From NCBI GenBank assembly GCA_002403455.1, contig DHHV01000032.1, positions 1,284 through 28,555 of the forward strand: 27,272 bases of DNA. The letters run 5' to 3'. The notes under the pieces were generated by a model. The model was not told where the DNA came from. It saw nothing but the letters and a program-made list of their open reading frames with translations, and did no database searches. Made by a program: the position numbers and the translations under genes. The stretch is from Hyphomonadaceae bacterium UBA4763. GTDB taxonomy: Bacteria; Pseudomonadota; Alphaproteobacteria; Caulobacterales; Aquidulcibacteraceae. Every line of letters begins with the position of its first letter. Position 1 is the first letter of the stretch. Of this stretch, positions 7,149 through 14,995 are shown in pieces.

Positions 7149-8309
7149 ATGGCATTCATTCAGACAAAGCAAGGAAAACAAGGACCGATCTACAAGGTCC
7201 ATTACAGAGAGCCCCAGAGCGGCAAGCGGCGCTGCAAGAACTTTTCACGCATGAAGGCAGCGCAGCACTTCCGGGACAATGTCGCCAAGGCGGATTTTCT
7301 GCATGACACGGACACCGTGACCGTGGCGCAGGCCGCCGATTGCTGGCTTGAAGTATGCGCCGCAACCGGGCGCAAAGGCCGCGAGCCGGTTGAGAAATCC
7401 ACGCTCAAGCCCTACCGGCTCCATGTTCGCTACATCAATTCGATGATTGGCGGTCTGAAGCTCAACCAGCTTGATGCGCTGACCTGTGAGCGCTTCAAGA
7501 CTTCGCTGCTCGAACGATTTTCAAGCCGCGCCTACGCCCGCAAAATTCTGACCTCCTTCAAGGGCATTCTGTCCGAGGCCCGGACGCAAGGCTGGCTCAA
7601 ATCCGATCCCTGCGAGAACGTGCGGATCGTCCTTTCCGAGCGCGCTCAGCCGCGTCACCGCGCCTGGCCGAGCCTTCAGGAGATTCGCGCTGTGCTGAAA
7701 CTCGCGGACGAACGCGCGCGCAGCCCGAACCGGCAGCTGCGCCAGCGCTGGAGCCGCTACCGCACCTTTCTGTACGTGGCAGTGTTCAGCGGAATGCGGC
7801 CCGGCGAGGTGCTGGGCTTGCCCTGGCGCAATGTGCTGTTCGACGAGGCAGCGCTGCGCGTCGATCAGGACCTCGACGAAGACGGCACAATCGGGCGGCC
7901 CAAATCGCGCAATGCGTATCGCACCATCAAAATGCCGGATGATGTGATGGCCATGCTGAGGCAATGGCAGGACGAGTGCCCGGAAAGCCGCCTCGATCTT
8001 GTGTTTCCCAACTGGCAGGGTCGACCCGAGAAAATACAGAACATCTATCGTCGCTGCTGGTACACGATCCAAGTCGCGGCTGGTCTCGTTACAGAGGACG
8101 GCGCGCCCAAATATCCGCTCAAGGAGCTTCGCCATGTGCGCGCAAGCCTTGAGATCGACAAGCAAGCCAATCCGAAGGAAATCCAGGAGCTGCTTGGCCA
8201 TTCATCGATCAAGATCACGTACGACGTGTACGGTCATTTATTCCGGGACCATGAAGACCGGCGCGCTGAGCGTGCAAACCGAATCCTGCAAGAGTTGGTG
8301 AGCGTGTGA
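7149..8309 (+). CDS. Tyrosine-type site-specific integrase
   Basis: A 386-residue phage-type integrase. The N-terminal part has an Arm-type DNA-binding strand region (IYKVHYREPQSGKRRCKNF), then a SAM-like core-binding domain (about 55-155) and the catalytic domain. Catalytic residues visible are Arg217 in GMRPGEVLGL, Lys252 in GRPKSRNAY, Arg328 in KELRHVRAS, His351 in LLGHSS and the nucleophile Tyr361 in DVYGHL. The first histidine of the usual HxxR motif is lysine (Lys325), a variant seen in some integrases. The gene should integrate a circular element by strand exchange at a tRNA end. A 3' fragment of tRNA-Phe lies 66 bp past its stop, consistent with its attachment site. A 28-bp repeat overlaps its 3' end. 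Confidence 0.93.
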   Translation: MAFIQTKQGKQGPIYKVHYREPQSGKRRCKNFSRMKAAQHFRDNVAKADFLHDTDTVTVAQAADCWLEVCAATGRKGREPVEKSTLKPYRLHVRYINSMIGGLKLNQLDALTCERFKTSLLERFSSRAYARKILTSFKGILSEARTQGWLKSDPCENVRIVLSERAQPRHRAWPSLQEIRAVLKLADERARSPNRQLRQRWSRYRTFLYVAVFSGMRPGEVLGLPWRNVLFDEAALRVDQDLDEDGTIGRPKSRNAYRTIKMPDDVMAMLRQWQDECPESRLDLVFPNWQGRPEKIQNIYRRCWYTIQVAAGLVTEDGAPKYPLKELRHVRASLEIDKQANPKEIQELLGHSSIKITYDVYGHLFRDHEDRRAERANRILQELVSV

Positions 8310-8326
8310 CTCATTTGTGACTCGCG
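8299..8326. repeat. 28-bp direct repeat, copy 1 (overlaps integrase 3' end)
   Basis: An exact 28-base match to 8532-8559, beginning TGAGCGTGTGACTC. It contains the integrase stop codon and two internal TGTGACTC words. The copies begin 233 bp apart and flank the tRNA-Phe fragment. Confidence 0.85.
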
Positions 8327-8375
8327 GGGATATCTATCGAGTAAAATCAATAGGTTGGGGCGCTAAAAAGTTGTT

Positions 8376-8420
8376 CTGAAAATCCTTGTGTCGGTGGTTC
8401 AAATCCGCCCCGAGGCACCA
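8376..8420 (+). pseudogene. tRNA-Phe(GAA) 3' fragment, attachment-site remnant
   Basis: From the anticodon loop (CTGAAAA, anticodon GAA at 8378-8380) through the variable loop, T arm (GGTGG-TTCAAAT-CCGCC), 3' acceptor strand and CCA (8418-8420), the sequence reads as the 3' half of a tRNA-Phe. The bases before 8376 (TTGTT) cannot pair with the anticodon-stem strand TCCTT, so the 5' half is absent. Such fragments are the attachment cores left by tyrosine integrases that use tRNA 3' ends. Confidence 0.8.
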
Positions 8421-8429
8421 TTTAAAATC

Positions 8430-8447
8430 AAAGGGTTGGCCCTTTTT
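8430..8447 (+). terminator. Short intrinsic terminator after the tRNA fragment
   Basis: AAAGGG (8430-8435), a TTGG loop and CCCTTT (8440-8445) are followed by TT. It starts nine bases after the CCA end of the tRNA-Phe fragment, the position expected for the tRNA gene's own terminator. It could also end the integrase transcript. The stem is short, so strength is uncertain. Confidence 0.5.
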
Positions 8448-8531
8448 CGGTGCAATCGTCCCCAGATTTATCCACAAAACTGTCCCCCGCCGTAACCCGC
8501 AGAAACCCGCCGCTACGCATCTGCGCACATT

Positions 8532-8559
8532 TGAGCGTGTGACTCATTTGTGACTCGCG
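8532..8559. repeat. 28-bp direct repeat, copy 2
   Basis: Identical to 8299-8326. Matching stops immediately outside the 28 bases on both sides. It may be a remnant of a second integrase 3' end or a recombinase arm-type binding site. Confidence 0.85.
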
Positions 8560-8705
8560 CACCCCTCTGAAGGCATTGAGGGCTCTGGATTCTCCACCAA
8601 ACCAGGTCGCCCTGCCTTCGTCGTTTCCACCGTCGCCCCTCCCGGTGAGGGCGACGGATGGCTCCGCCGAAGCAGGCTGGATGGGCAAGCCGACTCACGG
8701 CATTT

Positions 8706-8727
8706 TGGATACACTTTTGTGTATCCA
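8706..8727. promoter_or_regulatory. Operator-like inverted repeat before the defence operon
   Basis: TGGATACAC (8706-8714) and GTGTATCCA (8719-8727) form a perfect 9-bp inverted repeat with a TTTT centre. It lies 18 bp upstream of the RHH gene. RHH proteins commonly bind short inverted repeats at their own promoters, so autoregulation of the whole operon is likely. A weak -10-like GATAAA follows at 8731-8736. Confidence 0.6.
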
Positions 8728-8745
8728 TCAGATAAACTCCCCGCC

Positions 8746-8943
8746 ATGAAGACCAAAGACGCTGGCCTCAGGATTCGGATCGACCGCGAGCTGCGCGAAG
8801 CGTTCGTCGTCGCCTGCCGCGCGCACGACAAGCCCGCCGCCCAGGTGCTGCGGGAGTTCATGCAGGATTACGTCAAACAGCATGCCGATCCTGCTGGGGC
8901 CGCATCTGGGGCTGCGCCCATGAACGTGAGAAAAATGAGATGA
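8746..8943 (+). CDS. Ribbon-helix-helix regulator/antitoxin-like protein
   Basis: A 65-residue protein with a ribbon-helix-helix fold. The N-terminal DNA-contacting strand is LRIRIDREL (about 8-16), followed by helix A (REAFVVACRAHD) and helix B (PAAQVLREFMQDYVKQ), then a short Ala/Gly/Pro tail. It resembles RelB/ParD-type antitoxin DNA-binding domains. It heads a six-gene operon and its stop overlaps the start of the restriction gene in ATGA. A perfect inverted repeat just upstream is its probable operator. The ATG at 8746 was chosen over a GTG at 8719, which lies inside the repeat. No Shine-Dalgarno sequence is visible, so the mRNA may be leaderless. The RelE-like domain encoded three genes downstream makes an antitoxin role conceivable. 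Confidence 0.8.
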   Translation: MKTKDAGLRIRIDRELREAFVVACRAHDKPAAQVLREFMQDYVKQHADPAGAASGAAPMNVRKMR

Positions 8944-11900
8944 GCGACTCGGCCCAGTCCTTTTTTGAGAACCCCATCCTCAACTCCCCCTACGAGGAGC
9001 CCTCGCGACACCACGCGCTTGATGCGGACGGGCAGCCGGTTGAGGAACCATCGCGCCAAGGACGTAGAAGATCAGAATTCATTACCCCCGTTCCGAAGCC
9101 CCGCAAAAAGCGTCAGCGCACATCCAAGAACCAGGGGAGCCTTGGCCTCGAAACCGGCGACGGCGTTTCGACGGAGGATCAAGAGTACAACCCAACCCCG
9201 ATCATCAACGAGATCAGGGGGCATTTGAATACGTGGCGGAACCTTCCCGCTTCCAGCTGGGGGGTTAGCCCGTCAACAGCGAGACTGCTTCAGCATTGGC
9301 GGTCGCACCAGTTTCAGGGCGTGCGTCCGTTCTTCTGCCAAATCGAGGCAGTCGAAACCGTCATCTGGCTGACGGAGGTTGCCCGGAACAGAAAACAATA
9401 CGCCTCGATCTGGGAGCACGTACGCGGCGCGAATGAAGCCTCGAATCCGGAACTGCTTCGCCTCGCCATGAAGATGGCGACGGGCGCGGGCAAGACGACC
9501 GTCATGGCGATGCTGATCGCGTGGCAGACAGTCAACGCGGTTCGCTCGCCGACGAGCAACAATTTCACGCGCGGATTTTTGATCATTGCGCCCGGCATCA
9601 CGATCAAGGATCGCCTGCGCGTCCTGCTGCCCAACGACATGGACAGCTATTACAAGTCGCGCGAACTCGTGCCGAGCGACATGCTGGATGACATCCAGAA
9701 AGCCAAGATCGTCATCACCAACTACCACGCGCTTCAGCCCCGGGAGATGCTGGAGGTCAACAAAGTCGGCCGATCCCTTTTGCAGGGCAGGCACGAGCCG
9801 ATCGTCACGAAGGAGAACGAAGGCCAGATGGTCCGCCGCGTCGCGGAAGAACTCATGGGCCTCAAGAATATCGTCGTCATCAACGACGAGGCTCACCACT
9901 GCTACCGCGAGAAGCCCGACAACGACGATCTCGAAGATCTGAAGGGCGATGAGAAGGACGAAGCCAAGAAGGAAAACGAAGCCGCGCGGCTGTGGATCAG
10001 CGGTATCGAGGCGTTCAAGCGTAAGCTCGGCGTGCGCGCCGTGTACGATCTTTCCGCTACGCCCTTCTTCCTGCGGGGCTCGGGCTACGCCGAGGGCACC
10101 CTCTTCCCCTGGACAGTGAGCGACTTCTCGCTGATGGACGCCATCGAGTGCGGGATCGTGAAGCTCCCGCGCGTGCCGACTGCCGACAACTACATTGCTG
10201 AGGCCGAGGCGCCTGTGTTCCGCAATCTCTGGGAGCACATCCGCGACGAGATGCCCAAGAAGGGCCGCGCCAAGTCGGGTGAACTTGACCCGTTATCGCT
10301 CCCCGCCAAGCTCCAGACCGCGCTGGTCGCGCTCTACAATCACTACGAAGAAACGCACGAGAAATGGCGGCAGGAAGGCATCGACACGCCGCCGGTCTTC
10401 ATCGTGGTGTGCAACAACACCGCAAGCTCGAAGCTCGTCTACGAATGGATTTCCGGCTGGCAGCGCCCAGTGGCCGAGGACTCCGAGGAGCTGCGGATGG
10501 TGCACAAGGGACACCTCTCGCTCTTCTCCAATTTCAATGAGCATGGCGAGCGGCTGGCGCGCCCGAACACACTTCTCATCGACTCCAAGCAGCTTGAATC
10601 CGGCGAGGCGCTGGACGACGACTTCCGGCGCGCCGCTTCCCTGGAGATCGAGCAGTACAAGCGCGAGATCGCGCAGCGCCAGGGCGCGGGATCGGTCGGC
10701 GACATTTCCGACAGCGACCTCCTGCGCGAAGTGATGAACACCGTCGGCAAAAAGGGCCGCCTCGGTGAACAAGTGCGCTGCGTCGTGTCGGTTTCGATGC
10801 TGACGGAAGGCTGGGACACCAACACCGTCACCCATATTCTCGGCGTTCGCGCTTTCGGCACGCAATTGCTCTGCGAGCAGGTCGTCGGGCGTGGTTTGCG
10901 GCGCTATTCCTACGACCTCAATGACGAGGGCCTGTTCAACGTCGAGTATGCCGACGTGATGGGCATACCCTTCGACTTCACGGCGAAGCCGACGGTTGCG
11001 CCGGTGAAGCCGCCCAAGAAGATGACGCGCGTCGCCGCGCCGCGCGAGCGCGCCGACAAGGAGATCATCTTCCCGCGTGTCGTTGGATATCGGATCGACT
11101 TTCCAGAAGAGATGCTCAAAGCCAACTTCACCGAAGACTCGCGCCTGATACTGACGCCAGAGCTTGTTGGCCCGGGTCAAACGCTGATGGAAGGCATCGT
11201 CGGCGAAGGCGTCATGCTCACTGCCGCCGAAATGAAGGACAAGCGACCGAGCACCGTCTCGTTCGAACTGGCGTCGTACATGCTGCGCACCTATTTCCGC
11301 GACGCCGACGGGGAGCCGAAGCTGCATCTCTTCTACCAGATCCAGCGCATCGTTCGGCGCTGGATCGACGAGGGTTATCTCGTCTGCAAAGGCGACACGG
11401 GAAGCTGGATGCTCGGCATCCTCTCCATCGCGAGCCAGGCTGCCGAGCGCATCTACAACGCCATCGCGGCCGCCATCGGCGACGAAACGCGTATCCGCGC
11501 CGTGCTCGACCCCTACAACCCAAAGGGATCAAGTCGCCATGTCGGCTTTATGACCAGCAAGGACCTCTACGCCACCGATCCGAAGCGCAGCCACGTCAAC
11601 TACGTCGTCTGCGACAGCGGCTGGGAGGCGGAATTCGCGCGCGCGGCGGAAGCGCATCCGCACGTCGTCGCCTACGTCAAGAACCAGGGGCTGGGGCTGG
11701 AAGTGCCCTATAAGGACGGTTCGACCGCCAAGACCTACATCCCGGACTTCATCGTGCGCGTGGATGACGGGCGCGGGCCTGACGATCTCCTGAACGTGGT
11801 CGTCGAGGTCAAGGGCTATCGCCGCGAGAATGTGAAGCTGAAGTCCGAGACGATGCGCCAGCAATGGATCAGGGGCGTCAATAATTTGGGAACTTTCGGG

Positions 11901-12014
11901 CGCTGGGCGTTCGTCGAATTCACCGACGTGTTCGAGATGCAGAAGGATTTCGCCAAGCTGATCGATCAGGCAGTCGCAGGCGACAACGATACAAAGAAAG
12001 TGAGTGAGGCATGA
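8940..12014 (+). CDS. Type III-like restriction subunit (SF2 helicase plus PD-ExK nuclease)
   Basis: A 1024-residue protein resembling the large Res subunits annotated as BPTD_3080-family restriction endonucleases; its N-terminal ENPILNSPYEEPSRHH and RRRSEFITPVPKP blocks fit that group. Helicase motifs in order: Walker A ATGAGKT (180-186), motif Ia IIAPGITIKDRL, DEAH box NDEAHHC (316-319), SATPFF (372-377), MLTEGWDT and motif VI QVVGRGLRR (647-655). Near the C terminus is a nuclease motif with PD at 935-936 and EVK at 956-958, as in type III Res proteins. By family it translocates or switches on DNA using ATP and cuts when two unmethylated sites are sensed. Its stop overlaps the methyltransferase start (ATGA), matching a Res/Mod pair, although here Res precedes Mod whereas classical EcoP loci have mod first. 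Confidence 0.9.
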   Translation: MSDSAQSFFENPILNSPYEEPSRHHALDADGQPVEEPSRQGRRRSEFITPVPKPRKKRQRTSKNQGSLGLETGDGVSTEDQEYNPTPIINEIRGHLNTWRNLPASSWGVSPSTARLLQHWRSHQFQGVRPFFCQIEAVETVIWLTEVARNRKQYASIWEHVRGANEASNPELLRLAMKMATGAGKTTVMAMLIAWQTVNAVRSPTSNNFTRGFLIIAPGITIKDRLRVLLPNDMDSYYKSRELVPSDMLDDIQKAKIVITNYHALQPREMLEVNKVGRSLLQGRHEPIVTKENEGQMVRRVAEELMGLKNIVVINDEAHHCYREKPDNDDLEDLKGDEKDEAKKENEAARLWISGIEAFKRKLGVRAVYDLSATPFFLRGSGYAEGTLFPWTVSDFSLMDAIECGIVKLPRVPTADNYIAEAEAPVFRNLWEHIRDEMPKKGRAKSGELDPLSLPAKLQTALVALYNHYEETHEKWRQEGIDTPPVFIVVCNNTASSKLVYEWISGWQRPVAEDSEELRMVHKGHLSLFSNFNEHGERLARPNTLLIDSKQLESGEALDDDFRRAASLEIEQYKREIAQRQGAGSVGDISDSDLLREVMNTVGKKGRLGEQVRCVVSVSMLTEGWDTNTVTHILGVRAFGTQLLCEQVVGRGLRRYSYDLNDEGLFNVEYADVMGIPFDFTAKPTVAPVKPPKKMTRVAAPRERADKEIIFPRVVGYRIDFPEEMLKANFTEDSRLILTPELVGPGQTLMEGIVGEGVMLTAAEMKDKRPSTVSFELASYMLRTYFRDADGEPKLHLFYQIQRIVRRWIDEGYLVCKGDTGSWMLGILSIASQAAERIYNAIAAAIGDETRIRAVLDPYNPKGSSRHVGFMTSKDLYATDPKRSHVNYVVCDSGWEAEFARAAEAHPHVVAYVKNQGLGLEVPYKDGSTAKTYIPDFIVRVDDGRGPDDLLNVVVEVKGYRRENVKLKSETMRQQWIRGVNNLGTFGRWAFVEFTDVFEMQKDFAKLIDQAVAGDNDTKKVSEA

Positions 12015-14992
12015 GCCGGGGGAAGAAGGCCGCAAGCGGGGCGGCGAAACAGGTCGAGGCGCTGACGCACAAGCAGGCCAAGCGCAAAAACATCCCGACG
12101 GCGGAATTGCAGTCAGCGGCGCAGCGTGCGGAAGAGAGCGCGCCCGTCAAGCCAGTGATCTATCCGCGCCGCTCCCCCTTGGCGATGGGCGAAACGCGCC
12201 CGCGCGACAGGGACCTCGACCCGCAGATCGTGTGGAAGGGCGCGCGCATTCGGCTAACGGCGGAGCAGATCAAGGAGGCGGCTACCAAAGGCTACATTGA
12301 TATCGATGATGCGCAGCTCGTCTGGCGCGGCAAGGACCAGCAAGATTGGTCCGATCTCGTTGTGCATGCCCCGCCGCTTTACATCCAGGAGAAGGTGCAT
12401 CCCAAAGCGATCATCGACGATCTCGCGCGACGAACAAAGGACAAGCGCGAAGCGGATGAAGGCATTTTCGACCTGTTCCACGATTTCAACGGCATCGACC
12501 CCGAAGCCAAGACCGAATTCTACGCGCACGACCAGAACTGGTCGAACCGCTTCATCCTGGGTGACAGCTTGCAGGTGATGGCGAGCCTCGCCGAGCGCGA
12601 GGGCCTGCGTGGCCAAGTGCAGTGCATCTATTTCGACCCGCCCTATGGCATCAAGTTCAACTCGAACTGGCAGGTCTCAACGCGCTCGCGTGACGTGAAA
12701 GATGGCAAGGTCGAGGAGATTACGCGTGAGCCGGAGCAGGTGCGTGCGTTTCGCGATACGTGGAAGGACGGCATCCACTCCTACCTCACCTATCTGCGCG
12801 ACCGCCTAACCGCGATGCGGGATTTGCTGACCGAGAGCGGCAGCATTTTTGTGCAAATTGGCGATGAGAATGTGCACCGAATTCGCGCGCTACTTGATGA
12901 AGTGTTTGGTGAGACAAATCTCATCGCGACCATCGGAATCGTAAAGACATCCGGACTTCAGTCTGGGAGCTCGCTACCACATGTGATCGATTACGTTTTC
13001 CAGTATGGGAAAAATGCTGCGCTATCGAAGTTCCGACCCTTGTACGTGGATAAGCGAGCGGAGACGAACGCGGCCAGCGAGTATTTTTATTTGGAAGACC
13101 AAGATGGTTCTTGGAGGTCAATGACGGCCGAGGAGAAGGAAGGATCGGTTCCAATCCCATCCGCCTCAAAGCCGTTTAGTCTTAGCGACCTGACAAAGCC
13201 GGGGCCCGGAAGAAAGTATGATTTTCACTACGCAGGAAGAAAATACACCAGCGGCAACAGATGGTGGGGAAATCCCCCAGAAAGTCTCCGACGTCTCGGG
13301 CAAGCAGGCAGGCTCCACGCTCGACAAAATGATGTTCGGTTCAGGCGGTTTCTAGAAGACTTCCCAATCCGCCCCATAAACAACCTTTGGCAAGATACGG
13401 CTTTTTCTAGCCGCTCAGAGGACAAGATCTACGTGGTGCAAACGGCGCTCAGGGCGGTCCAAAGGTGCATCCTAATGTCAACCGACCCCGGTGACCTCGT
13501 GCTCGATCCAACGTGCGGCTCTGGAACGACGGCGACCGTAGCCGAGCAATGGGGTCGCCGCTGGATCACTATCGACACGTCTCGTGTCGCTCTCGCGCTC
13601 GCCCGCGCGCGCGTCATGGGCGCGAAATATCCCTATTACTTGCTCGCCGACAGCAAGGAAGGCCGCCTCAAAGAAGGCGAGCTGACCGGCAAGCCGCCCG
13701 TGGACGGGCCAACGCATGGCGATATTCGCCAGGGCTTTGTCTATGGCCGCGCGCCGCACATCACGCTGAAATCCATCGCCAACAACGCTGAGATTGATGT
13801 GATCTCGGAGGAGTTTCAGGCGAAGCTGGAGCCGATCCGCCGCGATCTCAATTCTGCGCTCGGCGAAGAGTGGGAGGAATGGGAAATTCCGCGTGAGGCG
13901 GAGTCCGGCTGGTCAAACAACATCAAAGGCCTGCACAGAGCGTGGTGGGAGCTGCGCATCGCGCGTCAGAAAAAGATAGACGAGTCCATCGCCAAGAAGG
14001 CGGATGTCGAACTGCTCTATGATCGTCCTTTCGAGGACAAGTCCCGCGTGCGCGTGGCCGGACCGTTCACGGTGGAAAGCCTGTCGCCACACCGTGTCAT
14101 CCCATCCAGCGACTACGAACTGGCGGATGATATTGACGCCGCCGAAGGCAAGCGCAAACGCAAGCTCCCGAAAGGCACGGAAGAGTCGAACGACTTCGCC
14201 GCCATGATCCTGGAGCACCTCAAGACCTCTGGCGTGCAACAGGCGAAGAAGGCCGATCGCATCGCCTTCGAGACCATCTCGCTTTGGCCCGGCAGATGGA
14301 TCAATGCCGATGGACGCTTCATGGAAGGCGAGCAAGAGGCGGGGAGCGCCGGAGGCGCGACAGGGACACAAAGAGAGAAGCGCGCGGCCATTTTCATCGG
14401 TCCGGAATTCGGCACGGTGAGCCGCGCCGACCTGACCGCCGCCGCGCGTGAGGCGTTAGATGCTGGCTTCGATGCGCTGATCGCCTGCGGCTTCAATTTC
14501 GAGGCGCATACGTCCGAGCTGAACAAGCTCGGGCCTTTGCCGATCCTGAAGGCGAAGATGAACCCCGAGCTGCATATGTCGGAGGAGCTGAAGAACACCG
14601 GCGCGGGCAATCTGTTCGTCGTGTTCGGCGAGCCGGACATCAAATGGGCGTTCAACAGCGATGGCGAGATCGTCGTCGAAGTGCTGGGCGTAGACGTGTT
14701 CGACCCCAAGACTGGCGAGGTGCGCGCCAGCGGCAAGGACGACATCGCCGCATGGTTCATCGACACCGACTATGACGAAGAGAGCTTCTTCGTTCGCCAC
14801 GCCTACTTCATGGGCGCGAACGATCCGTACAAGTCGCTCAAGACCGCGCTGAAAGCCGAGATCGACGAAGACGCGTGGTCAACGCTCTACCGCGACACCT
14901 CGCGCCCCTTCGCAAGGCCAGACACCGGCCGCTTTGCCGTGAAGGTGATCAATCACTTCGGCGATGAAGTGATGAAGGTATTTGCGGTGTAG
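12011..14992 (+). CDS. DNA methyltransferase, beta class (type III-like Mod)
   Basis: A 993-residue site-specific adenine (or cytosine-N4) methyltransferase. The catalytic motif IV DPPYG (209-213) precedes the AdoMet-binding motif I DPTCGSGTT (499-507), the order of the beta class used by type III Mod proteins. The target-recognition region lies between them (roughly 290-490). The basic N-terminal 40 residues and a long C-terminal extension (after about 560) make it much larger than EcoP15I Mod (about 644 residues). It should methylate one strand of the recognition site and guide the preceding Res. The DNA for about 12890-13490 is visibly less GC-rich (near 46% in the two stretches I counted) than both flanks, suggesting an exchanged recognition domain. 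The next gene begins three bases after its TAG. Confidence 0.9.
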   Translation: MSRGKKAASGAAKQVEALTHKQAKRKNIPTAELQSAAQRAEESAPVKPVIYPRRSPLAMGETRPRDRDLDPQIVWKGARIRLTAEQIKEAATKGYIDIDDAQLVWRGKDQQDWSDLVVHAPPLYIQEKVHPKAIIDDLARRTKDKREADEGIFDLFHDFNGIDPEAKTEFYAHDQNWSNRFILGDSLQVMASLAEREGLRGQVQCIYFDPPYGIKFNSNWQVSTRSRDVKDGKVEEITREPEQVRAFRDTWKDGIHSYLTYLRDRLTAMRDLLTESGSIFVQIGDENVHRIRALLDEVFGETNLIATIGIVKTSGLQSGSSLPHVIDYVFQYGKNAALSKFRPLYVDKRAETNAASEYFYLEDQDGSWRSMTAEEKEGSVPIPSASKPFSLSDLTKPGPGRKYDFHYAGRKYTSGNRWWGNPPESLRRLGQAGRLHARQNDVRFRRFLEDFPIRPINNLWQDTAFSSRSEDKIYVVQTALRAVQRCILMSTDPGDLVLDPTCGSGTTATVAEQWGRRWITIDTSRVALALARARVMGAKYPYYLLADSKEGRLKEGELTGKPPVDGPTHGDIRQGFVYGRAPHITLKSIANNAEIDVISEEFQAKLEPIRRDLNSALGEEWEEWEIPREAESGWSNNIKGLHRAWWELRIARQKKIDESIAKKADVELLYDRPFEDKSRVRVAGPFTVESLSPHRVIPSSDYELADDIDAAEGKRKRKLPKGTEESNDFAAMILEHLKTSGVQQAKKADRIAFETISLWPGRWINADGRFMEGEQEAGSAGGATGTQREKRAAIFIGPEFGTVSRADLTAAAREALDAGFDALIACGFNFEAHTSELNKLGPLPILKAKMNPELHMSEELKNTGAGNLFVVFGEPDIKWAFNSDGEIVVEVLGVDVFDPKTGEVRASGKDDIAAWFIDTDYDEESFFVRHAYFMGANDPYKSLKTALKAEIDEDAWSTLYRDTSRPFARPDTGRFAVKVINHFGDEVMKVFAV

Positions 14993-14995
14993 GCC

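Larger units (their letters stand above)
8310..8745. other. Intergenic attachment-site region
   Basis: About 440 bp without a coding gene. In order it holds the tRNA-Phe fragment (8376-8420), a terminator-like hairpin (8430-8447), a single perfect DnaA-box word (TTATCCACA at 8468-8476), the second 28-bp repeat (8532-8559), a 9-bp stem with a 10-nt loop (8630-8638 with 8649-8657) and the operator-like repeat (8706-8727). Confidence 0.6.

Noticed and set aside
7521..8201. Long minus-strand frame inside the tyrosine integrase
   Set aside because: It is a GC-rich shadow frame; the plus-strand frame has all integrase catalytic residues.
8468..8476. Perfect DnaA-box word TTATCCACA
   Set aside because: Only one copy, no further boxes or AT-rich unwinding region nearby and no replication initiator gene in the window, so it is not called an origin.
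10293..11327. Long minus-strand frame inside the restriction gene
   Set aside because: Shadow of the helicase/nuclease frame, which carries clear motifs on the plus strand; the antisense product is His/Arg/Ala-rich with no recognisable domain.
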